A stretch of 64,000 nucleotides of DNA from Saccharophagus degradans 2-40 (GTDB lineage: Bacteria > Pseudomonadota > Gammaproteobacteria > Pseudomonadales > Cellvibrionaceae), in NCBI RefSeq assembly GCF_000013665.1, contig NC_007912.1, positions 1,054,001 to 1,118,000 of the forward strand, written 5' to 3'. The notes under the pieces are model-generated. The model was not told the DNA's origin. It made no database searches and was given only the letters and a program-made list of their open reading frames with translations. How positions within the stretch are numbered: position 1 is the first letter of the stretch; every line of letters begins with the position of its first letter. The translations under genes were made by a program, and so were the position numbers. Below, piece by piece: positions 26,646-34,545 of the stretch.

Positions 26646-26728
26646 TATCGTTATTCCCTTATACATGCTTAAGTACAGAGTCTAGCACAGGGTGAGTTTT
26701 GCCTGCAGCTAACACGTCGCACTTGTGT

Positions 26729-26743
26729 ATAGTTAAACTCTAT
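26729..26743. promoter_or_regulatory. OxyR-like half site upstream of katA
   Basis: ATAG-N7-CTAT (ATAG 26729-26732, CTAT 26740-26743) exactly matches one dimer half of the OxyR consensus. The second expected half (ATAG 7 nt further on) is poor (TTTA). It lies 137 bp before katA in the thiD-katA divergent region. Confidence 0.45.
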
Positions 26744-26879
26744 TGCCTGCTTTAATAATATTGTTTTTATTGTTTGGTAGCTTTTACCTACACTGTCTGC
26801 GTTGGTTAAGAAAATTTACTACGCTTAACGAGATGTAATTCAGTGCACGCAAGTCACTCACTATAAAAAGAGGTTAATT

Positions 26880-28322
26880 ATGAGCAAGTGTCCGTACCAA
26901 ACAACCTCTGCTGGCAGCCCAGTAGCAGATAACCAAAATAGTCAAACCGCTGGCCCACGTGGCCCAGTATTAATGCAAGACTATCAATTACTAGAAAAGC
27001 TCGCCCATCAAAATCGTGAGCGCATTCCCGAGCGCGTGGTGCACGCAAAAGGCTGGGGTGCCTTTGGTACTTTCACCGTAACCAAAGATATTAGCAAATA
27101 TACTCGCGCCAAAATTTTTGACACCGTAGGCAAGCAAACACCTTTATTGACGCGTTTTTCTACCGTTGCCGGTGAATTGGGCGCTGCGGACGCCGAGCGC
27201 GATGTGCGCGGTTTTGCGGTAAAGTTTTACACCGAAGAAGGCAACTGGGATTTAGTAGGCAATAACACGCCAGTGTTTTTTATTCGCGACCCGTTAAAGT
27301 TCCCCGACTTTATTCACACGCAAAAGCGTCACCCAAAAACGAATTTACGTTCGCCAACGGCGATGTGGGATTTCTGGTCACAGTCGCCTGAATCATTACA
27401 TCAAATAACCATTTTGATGAGCGACCGCGGCTTGCCAACCGATGTGCGTCACATTAATGGTTATGGTTCACACACGTTTTCTTTCTGGAATAATGACGGC
27501 GAGCGTTTTTGGGTGAAATTTCACTTTAAAACCCAGCAGGGCCATAGGCATTGGACAAACGAAGAAGCAGAAAAGGTGGTGGGTAAAACGCGCGAATCTA
27601 CGCAAGAAGATTTGTTCAGTGCGATAGAAAACGGCAATTACCCCAAGTGGACGGTAAATGTGCAAATTATGCCTGAAGCGGATGCAGAGAAAACATCCTA
27701 CAACCCGTTCGACCTTACCAAAGTATGGCCGCACAGCGAGTACCCGTTAATCGAAGTAGGTGAAATGGAGTTAAATCGCAATGCCGAAAACTATTTTGCC
27801 GAAATAGAGCAAGCTGCGTTTTCGCCATCGAATGTGGTACCGGGCATTGGCTTTTCGCCCGACAAAGTATTACAGGCGCGTATTTTTAGTTATGCCGATG
27901 CGCACCGTTATAGAATAGGCACTCACTACGAAGCGCTACCGGTTAACGCCCCTAAATGCCCAGTGCACCATTACCATAAAGATGGCTCGATGAATTTCTT
28001 TGGTAATAAAAGTGGCAGCACCGATGCATACTACGAACCCAATTCATTTGGTGGCGCAGTACAAAACCCAGATGTGGCCGAGCCACCACTAAAAATAAGT
28101 GGCGATGCCGACAGGTATAACCACCGTGAAGGTAACGACGATTTTAGTCAGCCAGCGGCATTGTTTAATTTGTTTGACGATGGGCAGAAGCAGCGTTTAT
28201 TTAATAATATTGCCGGTGCTATGCAAGGTGTGCCACAAAATATTATCGATAAGCAATTAGCCCTATTCGATAAAGTAGACCCAGCCTATGGCGCAGGTAT
28301 TCGAGCAGCGTTAAAGGCCTAG
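26880..28322 (+). CDS. katA: Monofunctional heme catalase (clade 3, small subunit)
   Basis: Breaks down hydrogen peroxide. 480 aa, the size of small-subunit catalases. It shows distal His55 ([14 protein letters not shown]), Asn128 ([14 protein letters not shown]), the [20 protein letters not shown] block, and the proximal heme ligand Tyr in [17 protein letters not shown]. It has no signal peptide, so it is cytoplasmic. A good Shine-Dalgarno (AGAGG) precedes ATG 26880. An OxyR-like half site is upstream. It appears to be a single-gene transcript followed by a palindromic element. Confidence 0.96.
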   Translation: MSKCPYQTTSAGSPVADNQNSQTAGPRGPVLMQDYQLLEKLAHQNRERIPERVVHAKGWGAFGTFTVTKDISKYTRAKIFDTVGKQTPLLTRFSTVAGELGAADAERDVRGFAVKFYTEEGNWDLVGNNTPVFFIRDPLKFPDFIHTQKRHPKTNLRSPTAMWDFWSQSPESLHQITILMSDRGLPTDVRHINGYGSHTFSFWNNDGERFWVKFHFKTQQGHRHWTNEEAEKVVGKTRESTQEDLFSAIENGNYPKWTVNVQIMPEADAEKTSYNPFDLTKVWPHSEYPLIEVGEMELNRNAENYFAEIEQAAFSPSNVVPGIGFSPDKVLQARIFSYADAHRYRIGTHYEALPVNAPKCPVHHYHKDGSMNFFGNKSGSTDAYYEPNSFGGAVQNPDVAEPPLKISGDADRYNHREGNDDFSQPAALFNLFDDGQKQRLFNNIAGAMQGVPQNIIDKQLALFDKVDPAYGAGIRAALKA

Positions 28323-28370
28323 TGGCAATTTAATGATTAGCTAAAAACTGGCTAACTTTCTAAGTAAACA

Positions 28371-28661
28371 AAAGGGTGCAATTTGCACCCTCAGTTTATT
28401 GATAAACCCCACTTTAAATTTTGCGGAGAGTTTAATCCTTCGAAATCCGTAAATTCTTAGGGTGAAAGCTCAAAAAACGTATGAATATGTCCCTATAACT
28501 TGCTCAATTCGTCTCGGCAACTGCTCCTGCGTTGCTCTAACATCGCCATCCATGGCGAAGCATGAATTGAGCATTTTTGATCTTTCACCCTAAAAATTTA
28601 CTTGCTGTGTTGCTTGGGTCAGGTTTGTCATCACTCTGAGGGTGAAATTTGCACCCTTTTT
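28371..28661. repeat. Nested palindromic element (MITE/REP-like)
   Basis: About 290 bp between the converging katA and hemJ genes, built from nested inverted repeats. The outer arms (28371-28394 and 28636-28661) share AAAGGGTGCAA...CACCCTCAG. The inner arms (28449-28477 and 28571-28601) share TTAGGGTGAAAG-TCAAAAA. The next pair is TGCTCAATTC (28501-28510) and GAATTGAGCA (28564-28573). The core is TCGCCAT-CC-ATGGCGA (28543-28558). The outer right arm ends in T6 and could terminate katA. It fills the 346-bp intergenic gap; no gene is visible inside. Confidence 0.75.
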
Positions 28662-28668
28662 TATGCCT

Positions 28669-29094
28669 TTATACCGGCTGCTTAACCACCGCGAGTATTA
28701 CTACAGCAATAAGTAGCAGTACCGGGAATTCATTGAACCATCTAAAAAAAACATGCCCGGGTACGGCTTTGTCATCTCTAAATGCGCGCATGTATTTTGC
28801 GCACATGTGGTGGTAGCCAATCAGTAAAACCACCAGCGCCATTTTTATCCAAAACCAGGTGCTGCCGCTGTAGTAATCCCACGCGTAGCTTGCTGTCCAG
28901 CCGCCAAAAATAATGGTGGCAATCATCGAGGGCGTGGCAATACCGCGGTATAGCTTGCGTTCCATTGTTTTAAATCGTTCTTTGCTAATGGTGTCTTCAC
29001 TCATGGCGTGATACACAAAAAGCCGTGGCAGATAAAATAAGGCTGCAAACCAGCAAATAACAGAAACAATATGTAAGGCTTTAACCCACAGCAT
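28669..29094 (-). CDS. hemJ: HemJ-type protoporphyrinogen IX oxidase
   Basis: 141-aa membrane protein with four predicted helices, matching the HemJ/UPF0093 family that oxidises protoporphyrinogen IX to protoporphyrin IX. It has the conserved N-terminus LWVKALHIVSVICWFAALFYLPRLFVYH with its conserved His and Arg, and the mid-protein KMALVVLLIGYHHMCAKYMR. Its ATG overlaps the stop of the ClC gene (TAATG). The neighbouring thiDE-hemL group also carries a heme gene, but in a separate transcript. Confidence 0.88.
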   Translation of the reverse strand: MLWVKALHIVSVICWFAALFYLPRLFVYHAMSEDTISKERFKTMERKLYRGIATPSMIATIIFGGWTASYAWDYYSGSTWFWIKMALVVLLIGYHHMCAKYMRAFRDDKAVPGHVFFRWFNEFPVLLLIAVVILAVVKQPV

Positions 29095-30851
29095 TAGGCT
29101 TTCCTAAATTCTTTTGGTTGGTAGAAGTTTTCTATATCTATTAGCCGCACCAAGCCAAACACATCGCTAATAAGTGGTGAGCGATGGCGGGCAATATAAA
29201 GCATATCGGTATCTTTTGCGCGCATGGCCTTTAGTGCTTCGTAGAGCGTCGCAGTTTCGTGAATAGGATGCAACCTGTGACGGCGACCGGGAATATCCAT
29301 TAGGTCTATATCTTTTTCAAGACTAAGCACCTCTACGGGCGCCTCCTCGAGGTATTTTGCTAAGTCTGCCGCTTGCAGCGCAAATTTTTTATCTTCGTTT
29401 TCAATAATTATCCAGCGCGGTTTGTCTTGCAGTAACAGCTTGGCTTGTTCGTAATCGTGTATTTGGGCGCAGGGTTTTACTTTTTTATCCAAAATACTGC
29501 CTACACCTGCACGGCGCAAAGCGGAATTTGCGGGGCCTTCTTCTGGCAACCGATTCGTTAACCGCAGTTGCTCGGTAAAAATGCTGTCTAGCGAAAATAG
29601 CTGGCGAGTACTTAAGCAGCTAACCACAATGACAAGCATGGCAGGGAAGATCATATTCGGGTTGTAGCTCAGCTCTAAAACGGCCACTAAAGCTGCGAGC
29701 GGTGCATTTAAGGTGGCTGCCATCATGCCTGCCATGCCCAGCACAACGTAAAAGCCAGGGCTTGCGCCTAGGTTGGGGAATACCGCATCAAAAAAAGTGC
29801 CCAGCACCCCGCCCAAGCAAGCCCCTACAACTAACAACGGGCCTATTACACCGCCGGGCATTCCTAGGCCGATTACAACGGGGGTAAGAAATAACTTGGC
29901 TACGCCAATTATTAACAGGCTAAATAAAAGTACTTCACCAACAATAATGGCATTAACGGTATCGTAGCCCAGCCCCATAACTTCGGGCACGCCGCTGGCA
30001 ATGGTGGCGGTAAGCAAGCCGGCTACAATCACGCGCAGTGCAACAGGGTATTTACTTAGGCGCATAGCGCCAAGGTTTAGCTTTATGTAGGCCGCTGCGC
30101 AAACAGATATAGCCAAGCCCATTACAATCATATAAGGCAACTCGAGTAGGCTGCCCATATCTACTGGGCCAATTTTGAAATTACTGGCTTCGCCAAATAC
30201 CAGTTGGCTTACCATGGTGCCCATAACCGAAGCCAAAATTACCGGCACAAAGCCCACAACGGTGTATTCCAGTACCACGACCTCCATTGCGAAAATTACC
30301 CCCGCCATGGGGGTGTCGAAAGAGGCGGATATACCGGCGGCAACGCCGCAGGCAATGAGGGTAAGCAGGCTGTTGTTGGGCAGGTTTAGCCACTTGCCCA
30401 GCTTGCTGGCTACGCCGGCACCCAAGTGAACGGCGGGCCCTTCGCGGCCCACCGATTGCCCGCTTAACATACACAAGGCCGCGCCAAAAAATTGTACCAT
30501 CCAGTTAGATGTGGGCAGTTGCCCTTGGTAGTTGTGCAGTCGGTCTATTACATGGCTAACACCGGTTTGGCTGCGCTTTTTACCGGCAAAGTGCAGCAAA
30601 ATGGCGATAGGGATGGTGCCCCCCATAATGAGCAGCCAAATCATGTCGGTGGGCATGGCTTCGAAATTATCTGGGCGGGTGTCTAAAAAATAGCTAAGTG
30701 GTAGGTCTATAAGCAGGCGAAAAATAACAATAATTACGCCAGTAAATAAGCCAATAATTAAGCCCAGCAGGGTGAGTTGTGGCAGGGCATCTATATACGC
30801 AAGCGAGTGGCGAAAATTGGCAAGTAAGCGCTGCGTTCGTGTTTCTGGCAT
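29094..30851 (-). CDS. ClC-family chloride channel/transporter with C-terminal CBS region
   Basis: 585 aa: about ten membrane helices (25-420) and a cytoplasmic C-terminal CBS-like pair (about 445-580). The selectivity-filter motif GREGP is intact (135-139) and GMPGGVIGP matches the GxFxP element. The first filter motif GSGIP is not present; GVSHV occupies its place (97-101). The internal proton glutamate region reads FAMEVVV, so the residue matching Glu203 of the E. coli antiporter appears to be Val. This could mean channel-like or altered ion selectivity. It is translationally coupled to hemJ. Confidence 0.9.
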   Translation of the reverse strand: MPETRTQRLLANFRHSLAYIDALPQLTLLGLIIGLFTGVIIVIFRLLIDLPLSYFLDTRPDNFEAMPTDMIWLLIMGGTIPIAILLHFAGKKRSQTGVSHVIDRLHNYQGQLPTSNWMVQFFGAALCMLSGQSVGREGPAVHLGAGVASKLGKWLNLPNNSLLTLIACGVAAGISASFDTPMAGVIFAMEVVVLEYTVVGFVPVILASVMGTMVSQLVFGEASNFKIGPVDMGSLLELPYMIVMGLAISVCAAAYIKLNLGAMRLSKYPVALRVIVAGLLTATIASGVPEVMGLGYDTVNAIIVGEVLLFSLLIIGVAKLFLTPVVIGLGMPGGVIGPLLVVGACLGGVLGTFFDAVFPNLGASPGFYVVLGMAGMMAATLNAPLAALVAVLELSYNPNMIFPAMLVIVVSCLSTRQLFSLDSIFTEQLRLTNRLPEEGPANSALRRAGVGSILDKKVKPCAQIHDYEQAKLLLQDKPRWIIIENEDKKFALQAADLAKYLEEAPVEVLSLEKDIDLMDIPGRRHRLHPIHETATLYEALKAMRAKDTDMLYIARHRSPLISDVFGLVRLIDIENFYQPKEFRKA

Positions 30852-30985
30852 GAGGAGTCCTGTCGTCCTTAGTTTTTAATTAACCCAGTGCAATATAACT
30901 AAGGCAAAATGGCATCTTGTTAGCATAGCGGTTTGGCGCGGGTGTCGTTAATAGGAAATAGAATTTGGCGGCCTGCTAAACTAAT

Positions 30986-31013
30986 CAACGCCAGCATGAT
31001 TACTTCGGCGTTG
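30986..31013. promoter_or_regulatory. Inverted repeat in the argC leader region
   Basis: CAACGCC (30986-30992) and GGCGTTG (31007-31013), 14-nt spacer, in the 284-bp divergent region before argC, with TATTAT/TATACG -10-like bases just after it. It could be an operator. It does not look like an ARG box. Confidence 0.3.
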
Positions 31014-31135
31014 AGTTTGCTATTATACGCGACCACCGTCAGGATCTAGCAAATATCGTGCAAGTCCATAATGTATGCGGTGACCATATTTGAAAGCTGC
31101 AGTGCACAAACACTGGGTTAAACAGGAGAAGGCAA

Positions 31136-32176
31136 GTGATTAAAGTAGGTATTGTTGGGGGCACCGGCTATACAGGTGTAGAGTTATTACGCATATTGGC
31201 AAGCCACCCACAGGCAGAAGTGACTGTGATCACCTCTCGTGCAGAGGCTGGGCGTCAAGTGTCTGAGCTTTTCCCAAACCTGCGCGGCCACTACGACTTA
31301 GCCTTTAGCGAGCCCTCCAAAGAAGTGCTGCTTGAGTGCGATGTGATCTTTTTTGCCACGCCCCATGGTGTAGCTCAGGCAATGATGGCTGAACTCATTG
31401 AGGGCGGTGCACGTGTTATCGATTTATCTGCCGATTTCCGTATCCGCGATATAGCCACGTGGGAGAAGTGGTACGGCCAAAAACACGGCTGCCCAGATTT
31501 GGTTGCGTCTGCCGTGTATGGCTTGCCAGAGGTAAACCGCGAAAAAATAAAATCGGCTCAGCTCATTGCGTGCCCAGGTTGTTACCCCACGTCTATTCAG
31601 TTGGGCTTTTTACCGCTGTTAGAAAAAGGCTTAATCGATGTGTCTTCGCTTATTGCTAACTCTGCATCAGGCACCACCGGTGCTGGAAAGCAGGCAAGCG
31701 TACCTAATTTGTTTTCGGAAGCGAGTGACAGCTTTAAAGCATACGGCGCAGCCGGCCACAGGCACTTGCCCGAAATAGAACAAGGCTTGGTGGATATAGG
31801 TGGCGAACACGCAAACGGCCTATCGCTTACGTTTGTGCCGCATTTGTTGCCCACTATTCGAGGTATTCACTCTACTCTTTACGCCAAATTAAAGGGCGAT
31901 GCTGGAGACCTACAAGCCTTGTATGAGCAGCGTTATGCGAATGAGCCGTTTGTAGATGTGCTGCCTAAGGGCGATTTCCCGCAAACGCGAACGGTGAAAA
32001 GTACCAATATGTGCAGAATATCCGTGATAGAGCCGCAGGAAAGGGGTACCGTGGTCATTATGTCTGTTATCGACAACCTCACCAAAGGTGCTTCCGGCCA
32101 AGGCGTGCAAAACATGAATATAATGTTTGGCCTAGACGAAAACATGGGTATGTCTAGCCCAGCTATATTGCCTTAG
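31136..32176 (+). CDS. argC: N-acetyl-gamma-glutamyl-phosphate reductase
   Basis: NADPH-dependent third step of arginine synthesis. 346 aa. The Rossmann start is [18 protein letters not shown], the catalytic Cys sits in [19 protein letters not shown], and the later conserved [12 protein letters not shown] and [12 protein letters not shown] are present. The start is GTG 31136, preceded by AGGAGAAGG. It heads the conserved argC-DUF6776-bactofilin-erpA set. argJ of the same pathway lies at 59.9 kb. Confidence 0.97.
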   Translation: MIKVGIVGGTGYTGVELLRILASHPQAEVTVITSRAEAGRQVSELFPNLRGHYDLAFSEPSKEVLLECDVIFFATPHGVAQAMMAELIEGGARVIDLSADFRIRDIATWEKWYGQKHGCPDLVASAVYGLPEVNREKIKSAQLIACPGCYPTSIQLGFLPLLEKGLIDVSSLIANSASGTTGAGKQASVPNLFSEASDSFKAYGAAGHRHLPEIEQGLVDIGGEHANGLSLTFVPHLLPTIRGIHSTLYAKLKGDAGDLQALYEQRYANEPFVDVLPKGDFPQTRTVKSTNMCRISVIEPQERGTVVIMSVIDNLTKGASGQGVQNMNIMFGLDENMGMSSPAILP

Positions 32177-32255
32177 GTTTTATCGATTGTACTAATGTGT
32201 GACCCATGCGCTTAAGGCGCATGGTGCGAAGAATAAAAAAGGAATCAAGCAAAGC

Positions 32256-32996
32256 ATGACAGTTGTTAAAGGTAGCAAACAGCAAAATTTGCGCGTGGTG
32301 CCCCATCGGCCATGGCTGCGGGTGCTATACGTTTTTATAACTGTATTAATTACCGCGTCTGCAGCTGTTGGGGCCTATTATTTTGGCTTCAAACAGGGCA
32401 TGGCTGAGCAAGAAGCGGCGTTAGCTCAAATTTCTTCGCTTAGTTCCGAGCTAGATAGCAAAAGTGCAGCCCTTAGAGCGGTCGAGCAAGAGTTGGCCAA
32501 TATCCGCCTTGGGGCAGAGGTAGACCGACAGTCTAGTGAGGATGTTCGCCAAGAGGTCATTGCGCTTAAAGAGCAACTCGCCGCGCTTGAGGCCGACAAT
32601 AGCTTCTACCGTAATTTAATGGCGCCAACAGAAAATAAGCGTGGCCTCACCTTTGGGGCAATTGAGCTTAGCGATACCGATGCTGGGCGCACGTATCACT
32701 ACAAGTTTGTAATGCAGCAGCTAGCCACTAATCACGAGCTACTTAACGGTTCGCTAGAGGTGGTGGTTGTAGGTAAGCAAAATGATTTAGAAGCGCGTTA
32801 TTATTTGAGTGATTTGTCCTCTTCTGTAAGCGATAAAACCGTTAAGCTGCGCTTCAAATATTTTCAAACAATAGAGGGCGATTTGGTTCTGCCCGTAGGG
32901 TTCGATCCAGAGCGCATAGAGCTTACAGCCCGATCCACGGGTAAAAATGCAGTAACCATAGAAAAACGATTTGGCTGGTTAGTAGAGGAGACTTAA
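32256..32996 (+). CDS. DUF6776-like membrane protein with coiled coil
   Basis: About 246 aa from ATG 32256; an in-frame GTG at 32199 would add 19 residues without a clear site. It has a short cytoplasmic basic tail, one membrane helix (LYVFITVLITASAAVGAYYFGF), a coiled coil (about residues 45-110, heptad-rich in L, A and E), and a beta-rich C-terminal domain. It precedes bactofilin by 4 bp, a stable pairing in Pseudomonas relatives, so it may be a membrane partner of the bactofilin. Function unknown. Confidence 0.8.
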   Translation: MTVVKGSKQQNLRVVPHRPWLRVLYVFITVLITASAAVGAYYFGFKQGMAEQEAALAQISSLSSELDSKSAALRAVEQELANIRLGAEVDRQSSEDVRQEVIALKEQLAALEADNSFYRNLMAPTENKRGLTFGAIELSDTDAGRTYHYKFVMQQLATNHELLNGSLEVVVVGKQNDLEARYYLSDLSSSVSDKTVKLRFKYFQTIEGDLVLPVGFDPERIELTARSTGKNAVTIEKRFGWLVEET

Positions 32997-33000
32997 AACC

Positions 33001-33450
33001 ATGTTAGGTGGAAAAAATAAAGACAATCAATTTGCCACTGGTGGCACCACACTGCTGGCTAAATCGGTAGAGATTACTGGCGATATTAAATTCGGTGGTA
33101 CGCTCGAAGTGGAGGGTAGCGTAAAAGGCAATGTATTTGCCGCTGCCGATTCCGATGCGCAAGTTAATGTGCGTGATAAAGGCTTAGTAGAAGGTGAAAT
33201 TCGTGCCCCTAAAATTATGATTAACGGCCACGTTACTGGCGATGTATACTCCGACAAGCATTTGGAGCTAGCAGCCAAAGCCGTGGTAAACGGCAATGTG
33301 CACTATAAAGTGATCGAAATGGTTAAAGGCGCACAGGTAAACGGTAGTTTAGTGCATATCCCTGAGGGGGAAGTGGCCGTTCCAGCCCCAAAAGCCGCGC
33401 CAAAAGTTGCACCAACGCCAATAAAGGCGGAATCTGCGACTAATACTTGA
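33001..33450 (+). CDS. Bactofilin (polymer-forming cytoskeletal protein)
   Basis: 149 aa. The centre (about 20-118) is a right-handed beta-helix with repeating hydrophobic-Gly turns (GDIKFGGTLEVEGSVKGNV, NGHVTGDVYSDKHLELAAK). The N-terminal tail is short and the C-terminal tail Pro/Ala/Lys-rich and disordered. Bactofilins self-assemble into filaments that position cell-wall or envelope machinery. AGAGGAG lies just upstream in the end of the preceding gene. Confidence 0.93.
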   Translation: MLGGKNKDNQFATGGTTLLAKSVEITGDIKFGGTLEVEGSVKGNVFAAADSDAQVNVRDKGLVEGEIRAPKIMINGHVTGDVYSDKHLELAAKAVVNGNVHYKVIEMVKGAQVNGSLVHIPEGEVAVPAPKAAPKVAPTPIKAESATNT

Positions 33451-33508
33451 TTGTTTTAGTCGGTTAATTGGATAATTGCGCCCTATTGTCCAAAATTAGA
33501 GGTAGTTT

Positions 33509-33862
33509 ATGAGTGCGCCACAAACATTTGTACCCGAACCCGTACAAGTGACGGAAAATGCGCTCGCCAAAGTTAAGGCGCTTATCGAGGAAGAAGGCAA
33601 CCCAGACCTGAAGTTACGTGTATTTGTTACCGGCGGCGGCTGTTCTGGGTTTCAATACGGCTTCGCCTTCGATGAAGCTTGCGCAGAAGACGATGCCAAA
33701 ATAGAGCGCGATGGGGTGACTGTAGTGGTAGATGCTATGAGCTACCCCTATTTAGTTGGCGCTCAAGTTGATTACGAAGAGGGCCTTAAGGGGTCTAAAT
33801 TTGTAGTAGCCAACCCCAACGCCTCCACAACCTGTGGATGCGGTTCGTCATTTTCCATCTAA
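33509..33862 (+). CDS. erpA: Iron-sulfur cluster insertion protein ErpA
   Basis: A-type Fe-S carrier delivering clusters to essential apoproteins such as IspG/IspH. 117 aa. The three ligands are present: the Cys in [13 protein letters not shown] and the pair in TTCGCGSSF near the C-terminus. Start ATG 33509 follows AGAGGTAG. Position after bactofilin matches gammaproteobacterial erpA rather than iscA, which would sit in an isc operon. Confidence 0.95.
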   Translation: MSAPQTFVPEPVQVTENALAKVKALIEEEGNPDLKLRVFVTGGGCSGFQYGFAFDEACAEDDAKIERDGVTVVVDAMSYPYLVGAQVDYEEGLKGSKFVVANPNASTTCGCGSSFSI

Positions 33863-33864
33863 AC

Positions 33865-34431
33865 ATGTTGTATTGTAGTGGCGAGCGCAGGCACTTAACG
33901 CGTTCGCCGTTATATCTTTCCTCGTTTTTTCTTTTTGCCCTATTTTTCTCTATTAATACCTTTGCTCAGCCCGCGCTAGATTCGGGCGATGAATTAACGC
34001 AGCAAGGGCAGCCAATTACACCTTGGGTATATAGCGCAGATGAAAACCCGCAAATGTCGCCAAGCTACCCGCACGGCTTTTTAGCGCTATTAAATCAGCA
34101 GTCGCCCGACGATGTTGAGCAAGCATTGTTGCGCGCCGAGCAGTTATTTTTGCAAAACAATGCCTCCGCCAATATTCCCCCCATTGCTCTTGTTATACAC
34201 GGCCCCGAAGTGGCTATTTTCTTTCGTGAAAATTATGCCCAATACAAAACCATTGTCGATTTAGCTGCGCGCTTGTCTGCATTACACGTAGTAGACCTAA
34301 CCGTATGCGAAACCCGCATGGGCGTATTGGGCCGCAATAAATCTGAACTACTTCCCTTCGTAAATACCGTACCTTTCGGCCCAGCAGAAGAGCAGCGCTT
34401 GCTTGAAGAAAAGCGTTATAGGCATTTTTAA
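33865..34431 (+). CDS. Exported DsrE/DsrF-like protein
   Basis: About 188 aa from ATG 33865, 2 bp after the erpA stop, with no evident Shine-Dalgarno, so it is probably translated by coupling. A signal peptide (LSSFFLFALFFSINTFA) precedes a DsrE-like domain: ALLRAEQLFLQNN, IALVIHGPEVAIFF, then a conserved Cys in VVDLTVCETRMGVLG. DsrE family proteins usually act in cytoplasmic sulfur relay; an exported form downstream of erpA has unknown function. Confidence 0.72.
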   Translation: MLYCSGERRHLTRSPLYLSSFFLFALFFSINTFAQPALDSGDELTQQGQPITPWVYSADENPQMSPSYPHGFLALLNQQSPDDVEQALLRAEQLFLQNNASANIPPIALVIHGPEVAIFFRENYAQYKTIVDLAARLSALHVVDLTVCETRMGVLGRNKSELLPFVNTVPFGPAEEQRLLEEKRYRHF

Positions 34432-34545
34432 TTAGGTTTTAATGAATTACACATTGCAGTGTTAGCAAGCTGTTGTGTAACGATTGATTATTCACTTTGT
34501 GTTGATGGTGTTACCCCAATAATGCGCAGGCGTAATTGCGACTAA

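Noticed and set aside
26667-26879. TPP riboswitch for thiD
   Set aside because: None of the conserved TPP aptamer blocks is present on the minus strand upstream of thiD.
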